This document shows, one piece after another, positions 7,492 to 16,463 of a stretch of 64,000 nucleotides of DNA (positions are counted from its first letter, which is position 1; each line of letters opens with the position of its first letter). Source of the DNA: PBB1 sp965229345 (GTDB taxonomy: Bacteria; Pseudomonadota; Gammaproteobacteria; Burkholderiales; Burkholderiaceae_C). The position numbers were made by a program, and so were the translations under genes. Below the pieces are notes generated by a model. That model did not search any database. It was given only the letters and a program-made list of their open reading frames with translations, and was not told the DNA's origin. The DNA lies in assembly GCA_965229345.1 (NCBI GenBank), contig OZ245872.1:930001-994000 (forward strand), in the 5' to 3' direction.

Positions 7492-8634
7492 TCAGCCGGC
7501 CGGGTACAGCGCCCCGAGGATGCGCGGGCCTTGGGCCCCAGTGACCGCCGGCAGATTGCCTGGCTGGCGATTCATCCAGACGCTGGCCAGCCAAGCAAAA
7601 GCCACTGCCTCCACCTGATCGGCCGCCAAGCCGCATGCCTTGGTTGACTCGACCGAAACATGTGGCAAGCGCTGCGCCAGACGGTGCATCAACTCGGCGT
7701 TGTAAGCGCCTCCACCGCAGACCAGCAAAACGCGCGCATCGGGAGCGAATCGCGCCATCGATTGCTGGCAGCACCAGGCCGTCAGTTCGCAGAGCGTGGC
7801 CTGCACATCGACCGGGGCAAGCGCCTCGCCCATGGCGATCGTCTGCTGCAGGCATTGCGCGAGCCACGTCGGGTTGAACAGATCCCGACCGGTGCTCTTC
7901 GGCGGTGGCAGTGCAAAGTAAGCCTCGTTCTGCATCACCCCGAGAAGCTTCGGATGGACCGTGCCAGACGCTGCCCAGCTGCCGTCGCGATCGTAGGGCT
8001 CACCACGGTGCAGCAGGCACCAATGGTCCATCAGCACGTTGCCGGGGCCGCAGTCGAAGCCAGACGTCGAGCTGTCGGCCGCAAGCACCGACAGGTTGCT
8101 GATGCCGCCAATGTTCAGCACCCCGGTGCAGAGGTGGTCGCGGCCGAACACGGCACGATGAAAGGCCGGCACCAGTGGCGCGCCCTGACCGCCAGCCGCC
8201 ACATCGCGCGATCTGAAATCTGCGATGACATCAATGCCCGTCAACTCGGCCAGCAAGGCGCCATTGCACAGCTGCAGGGTGTAGCCCATGCCATCGAACA
8301 GGCCAGGACAATGCCGGACCGTCTGTCCGTGGGCGCCGATGGCGATCACCTCTGATGGCGTCGCCGTGGCAGCTTCCAGCAAAGCAGCCACGACCGCGGC
8401 GTAGGCCCGCGCCACCGCATTGCCCGCCAATGCGGCACGATGCAGTTCGTTGTCACCGGCCGAGTTCAGGGCCAGCAACTCACTCACAAGCTCGGTCGAG
8501 AATCCGTGGTGTACATGAGCGCGGATCGCCGGCGCATGCAGGTTGCTGAACTCGACCAGCACACCATCGACGCCATCGAGCGAGGTGCCGGACATCAGCC
8601 CGATGAACAACCCGGTGCCGATCTGGTTGGCCAT
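7492..8634 (-). CDS. anmK: Anhydro-N-acetylmuramic acid kinase AnmK
   Basis: 380 residues from the ATG at 8634. The hallmark 'GLFIGLMSGTSLDGVDGVLVEF' is at residues 8-29, with 'GAHGQTVRHCP' and 'GNVLMDHWCLLH' (substrate/catalytic region) further on. AnmK phosphorylates and opens 1,6-anhydro-MurNAc, returning recycled cell-wall sugar to MurNAc-6-P in the cytoplasm. The upstream gene encodes a peptidoglycan peptidase, so both act on murein. The start codon lies only 5 bases after the T-run of an intrinsic terminator and has no clear Shine-Dalgarno. The open frame extends upstream to 8787, but that part overlaps the peptidase gene and is not family-like. Confidence 0.93.
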   Translation of the reverse strand: MANQIGTGLFIGLMSGTSLDGVDGVLVEFSNLHAPAIRAHVHHGFSTELVSELLALNSAGDNELHRAALAGNAVARAYAAVVAALLEAATATPSEVIAIGAHGQTVRHCPGLFDGMGYTLQLCNGALLAELTGIDVIADFRSRDVAAGGQGAPLVPAFHRAVFGRDHLCTGVLNIGGISNLSVLAADSSTSGFDCGPGNVLMDHWCLLHRGEPYDRDGSWAASGTVHPKLLGVMQNEAYFALPPPKSTGRDLFNPTWLAQCLQQTIAMGEALAPVDVQATLCELTAWCCQQSMARFAPDARVLLVCGGGAYNAELMHRLAQRLPHVSVESTKACGLAADQVEAVAFAWLASVWMNRQPGNLPAVTGAQGPRILGALYPAG

Positions 8635-8639
8635 CAATG

Positions 8640-8662
8640 AAAAAGCCCGCGGTGGCGGGCTT
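8640..8662 (-). terminator. Intrinsic terminator between the M23 peptidase and anmK
   Basis: Read leftwards: AAGCCCGC-CACC-GCGGGCTT followed by a T-run (A-run 8640-8644 on the + strand). It ends transcription of the M23 peptidase gene, or attenuates read-through into anmK, whose ATG follows within 5 bases. Confidence 0.85.
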
Positions 8663-8698
8663 CGGATGACCTGACGAGAAACGGCATGGTGCCGGCTT

Positions 8699-10090
8699 TC
8701 ACTCGAAGGTCGCGGTCGCCGGATTCGTGGTTTGCGCGATGCCCAGTTGGGTCTTGGCAGATTCGGCCAACTGCGCGAACTGCGCACGCGCCGCCGGCGC
8801 CAATGCGACGGTGTTGGCGAGGCTGGCGATCACTGACGGATCGCGCTGCATGCCACCTACCTTGAACTCGAAGTGCAGATGCGGCCCGGTGGCCCAGCCT
8901 GTCATGCCGACGGCGCCGATGTGCGTGCCCTGCGCGACCGTCTGCCCCTTGCGCACATCGAGGCGACTCAGATGCGCATACAGCGTGCTGCGATCGCTGG
9001 CGTGCTTGACCACGACGACATTGCCGTACCCGTTCTGCCAGCCTGCAAACTCCACGACGCCATCGCTCACGACACGAACCGGCGTGCCGATGGGCGCACC
9101 GTAGTCGATGCCAGCGTGCTTGCGCCAGTTTTGCAGGATCGGGTGAAAGCGCATCGCGAAACCCGAGGTCACGCGCGAAAACTCCATCGGGCTGGCCAGA
9201 AAGGAGCGCTGCTTGCTGCGGCCGCTCGGATCGAAATAAGCCCCGCGCTGGCCAGCCTGGCTGCTTTCAAACCAGATCGCCGAATGGGACTCACCCTTGT
9301 TGACGAACTCGGCGGCCAGCACGCGGCCCGCTGATTCGTTCCAGGTGATCGGTTCGCCATCGGCGGTCAGCGTTTCGTAAACCACCGAGAACGTGTCGCC
9401 GCGGCGCAGATCGCGGTGAAAGTTGATCTCTGTGGCGAACACCTCGGCCAGCTGCGTGGCGATGGAGTCCGGCAGGCCCGCTTCATCGGTGGCATTGAAC
9501 AGCGAGTTGATCACCACGCCGCTGCCCATCTTGGTCATGGCGGCGAGTGGCGCGGTCTCGATGCGTGCCTCGAACTGCTGGTCATGGCGCGTGATGCGCA
9601 GCCGCGTGAAATGGGTGGTGAGTTGGGCGGCGCTGCGTGCGGGATAGCGTGCGATCAGTTCGTCCATCTGGCCGGATGCATCGGCGCGTACCTGGATCAT
9701 CTTGCCGCTGCGACCCGCGAGCAACTCTCGCGCGAGCGGGTTGCGGCGCAAGAAAGAGGCCGCGTCGGCATCCGAAACACCGAGCCTGCGCAGCAGGCTG
9801 TCGACCGTGTCACCCGGACGCGTGGTGTCGTTGCGGAACAAGGACAGCTCTTGCTGGGCCAGCGTAGAAATCTGCGCCTGCAGATCGACCGGCGACACCG
9901 ATTCAGTGACCAGCTGCTGCACCTGGGTGTCGACCGACGTGAGTGGCGCTACGCCGAAGGCGGTCACACCAAACCCGGCACAGCCCAGCAGGATCGCCGC
10001 GTAGAGTCTCTTGGGATGCTGGCGCACCACCTTCGCGGCACGTTGACCCAGATGGACTGCAAAGCGATCAATCAAATCTGGTGAGCTCAA
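8699..10090 (-). CDS. M23-family murein DD-endopeptidase, MepM-like
   Basis: 463 residues. A single membrane anchor lies at about residues 31-50, followed by a periplasmic region with a LysM/OapA-like segment ('RPGDTVDSLLRRLGVSDADAASFLRRN', about 92-118). The C-terminal Peptidase_M23 (lysostaphin-type) domain lies at roughly 300-405. Zinc ligands are visible: His in 'MRFHPILQNWRKHAGIDY' with the Asp of 'GIDY', and 'GPHLHFEF'. Such enzymes cut peptide cross-links to allow cell-wall growth. Divergent from tyrS, and an anmK neighbour, which fits a murein role. The exact orthologue (MepM versus another M23 paralogue) is not resolved. Confidence 0.9.
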   Translation of the reverse strand: MSSPDLIDRFAVHLGQRAAKVVRQHPKRLYAAILLGCAGFGVTAFGVAPLTSVDTQVQQLVTESVSPVDLQAQISTLAQQELSLFRNDTTRPGDTVDSLLRRLGVSDADAASFLRRNPLARELLAGRSGKMIQVRADASGQMDELIARYPARSAAQLTTHFTRLRITRHDQQFEARIETAPLAAMTKMGSGVVINSLFNATDEAGLPDSIATQLAEVFATEINFHRDLRRGDTFSVVYETLTADGEPITWNESAGRVLAAEFVNKGESHSAIWFESSQAGQRGAYFDPSGRSKQRSFLASPMEFSRVTSGFAMRFHPILQNWRKHAGIDYGAPIGTPVRVVSDGVVEFAGWQNGYGNVVVVKHASDRSTLYAHLSRLDVRKGQTVAQGTHIGAVGMTGWATGPHLHFEFKVGGMQRDPSVIASLANTVALAPAARAQFAQLAESAKTQLGIAQTTNPATATFE

Positions 10091-10328
10091 GGTTCAGGGA
10101 GCGCATCGCTCAGGCTGGGGCTTGCGTGAGGCAAGCCGGATGAAGGCGGCTGTGTGACCCGTCCCGTAAACTGCGGGACGATACAAACAGGTGAGAGCGG
10201 CAGCCTGACTCGAGATCCCTGCGCTTGCCAATGCCCCAAAACGAAGCGCAAGTATACCGATGGGTTCGGCCGGTTTTGACGGGTTGAACGCGCCAATTGC
10301 CCCGTCTTTTATTACGTACTTTCCCGAC
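10091..10328. promoter_or_regulatory. Divergent regulatory region between the M23 gene and tyrS
   Basis: This 238-bp gap has a perfect inverted repeat CGTCCCG-TAAACTG-CGGGACG at 10160-10180, suitable as an operator or hairpin. No convincing -35/-10 pair was found for tyrS. No small gene is supported here. Confidence 0.35.
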
Positions 10329-11585
10329 ATGTCGCCACCCGACCTTATCGACCCGAATGTGACCGGCTTGAGCCCATTTCCTGTGACAGAACGTGTCCTG
10401 GCGGCCTTCCGCGCCACGAAGCGAGGCTGTGACGAACTGCTCCCCGAGGCCGATTGGCTGAACAAGCTGGCCCGCGCAGAAGCCACCGGCACGCCGTTGC
10501 GCATCAAGCTGGGACTCGACCCGACCGCTCCGGACATTCATCTGGGCCACACCGTGGTACTGAACAAGCTCAGGCAATTGCAGGATCTGGGCCACACGGT
10601 GATCTTCCTGATCGGTGACTTCACCTCGACGATCGGTGACCCGTCAGGCCGCAATGCCACCCGGCCACCGCTGACCCGCGAGCAGATCGAGAGCAACGCG
10701 AAGACTTACTTCCAGCAGGCCACGCTGGTGCTCGACCCCGAGAAGACCGAGGTTCGCTACAACTCCGAATGGAGCGACCCGCTGGGCGCGCGTGGGCTGA
10801 TTCAGCTGGCCTCGCGCTACACCGTGGCGCGGATGATGGAGCGCGACGACTTCACCAAGCGCTACAAGGCCGGCACGCCGATCAGCGTGCACGAGTTTCT
10901 GTACCCGCTGATGCAGGGCTACGACTCGGTGGCCTTGAAGAGTGATCTCGAACTCGGCGGGACCGACCAGAAGTTCAACCTGCTGGTCGGTCGTGCGCTG
11001 CAGAGCGAGTATGGCCAGGAGCCGCAGTGCATCCTGACGATGCCGCTGCTCGAAGGCCTGGACGGCGTCGAGAAGATGTCCAAGAGCAAGGGCAACTTCA
11101 TCGGCATCAGCGAGGCGCCCAACGACATGTTCGCCAAGCTGCTGTCGATCAGCGACACGCTGATGTGGCGCTACTTCACGCTGCTGAGCTTCCGCTCCGA
11201 GGAAGACATTGCGGCGCTGAAAGCCGAGGTCGAGGCCGGGCGCAACCCGAAGGACGCGAAAGTGATGCTGGCCAAGGAAATCACCGCCCGGTTCCACGGC
11301 GCGGCGGCGGCCGATGCGGCCGAAAACGATTTCAACCTCCGCGCGCGTGGTGGCGTGCCCGACGTCATCCCCGAACTGTCGCTGTCTGGCGCACCGCTGG
11401 GGATCGGGGCCTTGTTGCGCGAGGCCTCGCTGGCGCCCTCGAGCAGTGAAGCGCTGCGGCTGGTCGACGGCGGCGGCGTCAAGGTGGATGGCAACGTCGT
11501 CAGTGACCGTGGCCTGAAGCTCGGTGCCGGGACTTATGTGCTGCAGGTCGGCAAGCGCAAATTCGCGCGGGTGACCTTGGGCTGA
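10329..11585 (+). CDS. tyrS: Tyrosyl-tRNA synthetase
   Basis: 418 residues from the ATG at 10329; an in-frame ATG at 10260 would add 23 residues that do not look like the family. Class I synthetase motifs are present: the HIGH-like 'PDIHLGHTV' (about residues 67-75) and 'KMSKSKGN' (about 246-253). An S4 RNA-binding domain follows at the C-terminus ('LRLVDGGGVKVDGNVVSD'). It charges tRNA-Tyr in the cytoplasm. The motif spacing and length fit the TyrRS form common in betaproteobacteria. Its stop is 13 bases from the convergent 5'-nucleotidase stop. Confidence 0.96.
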   Translation: MSPPDLIDPNVTGLSPFPVTERVLAAFRATKRGCDELLPEADWLNKLARAEATGTPLRIKLGLDPTAPDIHLGHTVVLNKLRQLQDLGHTVIFLIGDFTSTIGDPSGRNATRPPLTREQIESNAKTYFQQATLVLDPEKTEVRYNSEWSDPLGARGLIQLASRYTVARMMERDDFTKRYKAGTPISVHEFLYPLMQGYDSVALKSDLELGGTDQKFNLLVGRALQSEYGQEPQCILTMPLLEGLDGVEKMSKSKGNFIGISEAPNDMFAKLLSISDTLMWRYFTLLSFRSEEDIAALKAEVEAGRNPKDAKVMLAKEITARFHGAAAADAAENDFNLRARGGVPDVIPELSLSGAPLGIGALLREASLAPSSSEALRLVDGGGVKVDGNVVSDRGLKLGAGTYVLQVGKRKFARVTLG

Positions 11586-11610
11586 GCGGCTGACACCTTC
11601 AGCGGTTCAG
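11582..11610. terminator. Inverted repeat spanning both stop codons of tyrS and the 5'-nucleotidase gene
   Basis: CTGAGCGGCTG (11582-11592) and CAGCGGTTCAG (11600-11610) pair over 9 of 11 positions with a 7-base loop. It covers both convergent stop codons. There is no T-tract, so a bidirectional terminator role is only suggested. Confidence 0.35.
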
Positions 11611-12522
11611 TACGCCGGAGGCGACCAGACCTGCGGGGACATGCGGCGCCGCGTTTTCGATGTGACCGGTCTGGTCGTCGAAGAAGAAGTCGGGTTCGAA
11701 CTCGCGCAGGAATTCGCCCTTGGCCAGACCGCCGAGGAACATCGCCTCATCAATCTCGATGTCCCAGTCCATCAGCGTGCGGATCGCGCGCTCATGGGCT
11801 GGCGCACTGCGTGCCGTCACCAGCGCGGTGCGGATGCTCATCGCTGGCGTGGCCGCGTGTTGCAGCCGTTGCAACGCCTCGAGCAATGGTTTGAACGGGC
11901 CGGCTGCCAGCGGTTTCTCGGCACGGTCACGCTCGTGCTCCTGAAACGCGTTCAGGCCCGCGCGCTGATACACCTGCTCGGCCTCGTCGGAGAACAGCAC
12001 CGCGTCGCCGTCGAACGCAATGCGCACCTCGTTCGGGTGCGCGGCCGAGGCCCGCGCCGAGTGGGGGTAGACGCGCGCTGCCGGTACGCCGGCGTCGAGG
12101 GCAGAGCGCACATCGGCGTCGTTGGTGGACAGAAACAGGTTCGCATTCAGCGGCTGCAGATAGCGCCATGGCGGTTGCCCGCGGGTGAACACGCCGCGCT
12201 GGATCGGCAGGCCGTGCTGTTTGGCCGAACGGAACACCCGCATCCCCGACACCGGGTCATTGCGCGACAGGATCACCACTTCGACGCGCTGCGCCGGCGA
12301 AGCGTCGTTCGCATTCACTGACGGTGCCCGGTTGAACGCGAGCAGCTTGTTGACCAGCGAGAACGCAACGCCCGGCTTGGCGGTGACATCCAGCCGGTCG
12401 AGCTGCAGCCGCATGTAGGCACGGTCGTCGTTGGCCTCGAAGACCTCGTTCTCTTCCTCGAAATCGAACAGCGCGCGCGACGAGATCGCAACCACCAGTT
12501 GACCGGCGAGGGAGACAGGCAT
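11599..12522 (-). CDS. Cytosolic 5'-nucleotidase (PF06189 family)
   Basis: 307 residues from the ATG at 12522, where the family-like sequence 'MPVSLAGQLVVAISSRALFDFEEEN' begins; upstream in-frame codons to 12666 are not family-like. 'ISSRALFDFE', 'VVILSRNDPVSGMRVFRS' and 'RIAFDGDAVLFSDEAE' are landmarks of the bacterial 5'-nucleotidase family with an HAD-like core, and 'PDFFFDDQTGHIENA' sits near the C-terminus. It would hydrolyse nucleoside 5'-monophosphates. It is leftward, 55 bp after the AAA+ ATPase gene, possibly in one unit. Confidence 0.85.
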   Translation of the reverse strand: MPVSLAGQLVVAISSRALFDFEEENEVFEANDDRAYMRLQLDRLDVTAKPGVAFSLVNKLLAFNRAPSVNANDASPAQRVEVVILSRNDPVSGMRVFRSAKQHGLPIQRGVFTRGQPPWRYLQPLNANLFLSTNDADVRSALDAGVPAARVYPHSARASAAHPNEVRIAFDGDAVLFSDEAEQVYQRAGLNAFQEHERDRAEKPLAAGPFKPLLEALQRLQHAATPAMSIRTALVTARSAPAHERAIRTLMDWDIEIDEAMFLGGLAKGEFLREFEPDFFFDDQTGHIENAAPHVPAGLVASGVLNR

Positions 12523-12577
12523 GCGAACGATGATACGGCGCGGCCCGCACGGCCGGGCGCGCCGCATCTTGCCGAAG

Positions 12578-13579
12578 CTACTGTACGAACCCCATCGTGG
12601 TGCGCCGCTGCTGGCCGTCCGGCAGGTCAGCGGTCGAGATCTGCGAGCGGCGATCGAGCTTGGCATTGCCGAACGCCGTCATCCAGGCACGCCGCATCTC
12701 GCGCGGGGCCATCTCGCTCATGCGGTCGAGCACATCGGCATGGGGCTGCTCGTCGAAACGACTGCCCCAGTCGTGGCTCGACCGGATCGAGGTGTACAGC
12801 TTGGTCGCGATGCGCCGCGCGGCGTCGCGGTCGGGCGCCTGCACCTCGTAGACGTTCATCCGGTTGAGGATGGGGTCGGGGATGCCGCGCGCGTCGTTCG
12901 CGGTGGCCACCCAGATGACCTGGCTGGCGTCGATGGGCACCTCGGCAAACTCGTCGATGAAGCTGCCGGCGGTGTCGTGCTCGAGCAGGCTGTACAGCGC
13001 ACCCAGCGGATCGTAGGCGTGCTCGCCACCGGACTTGTCGATCTCGTCGACCACCATCACCGGGTTGGCGTACTGGCCGTCGACCAGGGTCTCGAAGACC
13101 TTGCCGGGCCGGGCGCCTTTCCACTGGCTCGACGCGCCCGACAGCACCCAGCCCGCGGTCATCGAGCTCATCGAGATGAAGCCCATGCCGGTGCCCAGCA
13201 ACTGCGCGAGTTCGCGCGCGAAATGCGTCTTGCCGATGCCCGGCGGTCCGAGCAGCAACAGCGGCGTGATCTCGAGCGCATCGCGGCTGTCTTCGCACAG
13301 CGCGAGTTGGCGCTTCACATCGTCGAGCACGTCGCAGAAATTCGGCAGGTCGTCGTACAGGTGATCCATCACCGGCAGGCCCGACGGCTTGACCTGAAAC
13401 CGTTCGGGGCCCAGTTCGATCATCCGTTCGTAGGTTGAACGCAGGCTTTCGTGTTCCTTGTGCGGCAGCTTGTCGAGTTTCCGGCCGACGTCGTCGACCC
13501 GGTAGACGCTGCGCATCCGCGCGATCGGTATGCCGCCCTGCGGCGCCGACACCTTGACCAGTTCATGGGAAGCAGACAT
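12578..13579 (-). CDS. Stand-alone Lon-like AAA+ ATPase
   Basis: 333 residues from the ATG at 13579; GGAGG lies 4-5 bases upstream, which rules against the ATG at 13597. Walker A 'LGPPGIGKTHFA' (about residues 108-119), Walker B 'VMVVDEIDK' (about 172-180), sensor 'VIWVATAND' and the arginine-finger region 'PDPILNRMNVYEV' match the Lon ATPase module. However, there is no N-terminal Lon domain of usual size and no Ser-Lys protease domain. The N-terminal ~90 residues contain a short charged helical region. The product could be a chaperone or remodelling ATPase. Role unknown; the leftward neighbours do not point to a pathway. Confidence 0.75.
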   Translation of the reverse strand: MSASHELVKVSAPQGGIPIARMRSVYRVDDVGRKLDKLPHKEHESLRSTYERMIELGPERFQVKPSGLPVMDHLYDDLPNFCDVLDDVKRQLALCEDSRDALEITPLLLLGPPGIGKTHFARELAQLLGTGMGFISMSSMTAGWVLSGASSQWKGARPGKVFETLVDGQYANPVMVVDEIDKSGGEHAYDPLGALYSLLEHDTAGSFIDEFAEVPIDASQVIWVATANDARGIPDPILNRMNVYEVQAPDRDAARRIATKLYTSIRSSHDWGSRFDEQPHADVLDRMSEMAPREMRRAWMTAFGNAKLDRRSQISTADLPDGQQRRTTMGFVQ

Positions 13580-13736
13580 CGCACCTCCAGAAAACAAAGC
13601 TCGCTGGAATCATTCAATCACGCGTCGCCAGCGACATGCTTCAGAGAAGCACCGCATTGACACGTCAAACGCCATGCATTCAGCGTGCCATGGGCCCGGG
13701 AAAGCAAGCGAAGCGATGCGCCCATCAAGCCACGCC

Positions 13737-13807
13737 CGCGGAACCGGCTTTGCCGGGCCGCCAGGCGGCGCCCCTTGGGGGCAGGAGCGCAGCGACTGGG
13801 GGGCTGC
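13737..13807. repeat. GC-rich multi-hairpin repeat of Burkholderiales type
   Basis: Adjacent small palindromes: CCGGC-TTT-GCCGG (13744-13756), GCCGCC-A-GGCGGC (13757-13769) and GCCCC-TTG-GGGGC (13770-13782), then a GGGGGG run. It lies directly after the gspF stop. I recall very similar sequence as dispersed intergenic repeats in this bacterial group; no second copy was noticed in this window. Confidence 0.5.
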
Positions 13808-15022
13808 CTACTTAACCCAGGTATTGAGTTGAATGATGGGGAGCAAGACGGCCAGCACGATCAGCATCACCACGCCACCCATCGCGACGATCAGCAGCGG
13901 CTCCAGGATGGTGGCCATCTGCAGCGCACGGCGCTGCACTTCGGTCGCCAGCTGTTTGGCGGCACGGTCGAGCATCTCGGGCAACTGGCCGGTCTGCTCA
14001 CCGAGGCGAGCGAACATCGCCAGCAGCCCGGGGAAGCGCTTCTTGCCTGCGAGTGCGGCTGCCAGTGGCGCGCCTTCGCGCACCCTGACCAGGGCGTCCA
14101 GTGCATCGCTGCGCATGGCCCGGTTCGACAGCGTCTCAGCCGCTGCCTGCAAGGCCTTCAGGATTGGCACGCCGGCACCGGCCAGCATCGCCAACGTGCC
14201 GGCAAAACGCGCGGCGTTATAACCGCGCGCGAGCCGGCCGATCAGCGGCAGGTTCAGCCAGCCGGCGTCGAAGCGCTCGCGGAACAGCGGGTTGCGCAGC
14301 ATCAGCAGCAAGGTGCCGACACCCGTACCGAGCGCCAGCAGCAGCAGCCAGCCGTAGCTGCGCAGAAAGCTGCTGGTGGCCAGCATCGCGATCGTCAGCG
14401 CGGGCAGGGCGCGCTTCGAACTGGTGAATACAGACGCGACCTGCGGCACCACATAGGTGACGAGGAAGATCACGATCACCAGCGCGATCACCGACACGAT
14501 GGCCGGGTAGAGCGTCGCACCGATCAGCTTGGCCTTCAGCGCCTGGCGCTCTTCCAGGTCGTCGGCCAAGCGCTCCAGCACCTGGCCCAGCGCGCCACTT
14601 TGCTCACCGGCGGCGACCACGCCACGGTAGACCTCATCGAATTCACGCTCGGCACTGGCCAACGCGCGGGCGAACGGCGAGCCGGCATTGACCTCGGAGC
14701 GCAGGTGCGCGACCAGCTCGCGCTGGCGAGGGTCTTCGGCCTCGTCACTGAGGGCCGTGAGTGCCCGCTCCAGTGGCAAGCCGCTTCCCACCAGGCCTGC
14801 CAGCTGGCGCGTCCACACCGCCAGCCCTGTCGTCGAGAACACCCGCGTCGTGAAGCGCAGCCCCTGGCCTGAGGTGCCGGCCGACGCGACCTGGGTGACC
14901 TCGAGCGGCACCAGCGCCTGCGCCCGCAGCTGCGCGCGCGCAGCACGCGCGTTGTCGGCTTCGACGATGCCGCTGGTCGATTTGCCCGCAGCGGTCAGTG
15001 CCTCGAATTTATAGGCAGGCAT
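13808..15022 (-). CDS. gspF: Type II secretion inner-membrane platform protein GspF
   Basis: 404 residues, full length. It opens with 'MPAYKFEALTAAGKSTSGIVEADNARAARAQL', the standard GspF/PilC N-terminus. Two cytoplasmic helical domains are separated by membrane segments, with three transmembrane segments overall (about 167-190, 220-240 and 375-400), and conserved 'GVPILKALQAAAETLSN' in the second domain. GspF anchors the assembly ATPase GspE to the platform. It is the last gene of the leftward gsp operon, one base after gspE, and is followed by the GC-rich repeat. Confidence 0.96.
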   Translation of the reverse strand: MPAYKFEALTAAGKSTSGIVEADNARAARAQLRAQALVPLEVTQVASAGTSGQGLRFTTRVFSTTGLAVWTRQLAGLVGSGLPLERALTALSDEAEDPRQRELVAHLRSEVNAGSPFARALASAEREFDEVYRGVVAAGEQSGALGQVLERLADDLEERQALKAKLIGATLYPAIVSVIALVIVIFLVTYVVPQVASVFTSSKRALPALTIAMLATSSFLRSYGWLLLLALGTGVGTLLLMLRNPLFRERFDAGWLNLPLIGRLARGYNAARFAGTLAMLAGAGVPILKALQAAAETLSNRAMRSDALDALVRVREGAPLAAALAGKKRFPGLLAMFARLGEQTGQLPEMLDRAAKQLATEVQRRALQMATILEPLLIVAMGGVVMLIVLAVLLPIIQLNTWVK

Positions 15023-15023
15023 G

Positions 15024-16445
<1,422 letters not shown>

Positions 16446-16463
16446 GGGGTCGCGCGGCTCCTG

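Noticed and set aside
8635..8787. Upstream extension of anmK by 51 codons
   Set aside because: It overlaps the M23 gene, reads through a terminator, and does not resemble AnmK; the family starts at 8634.
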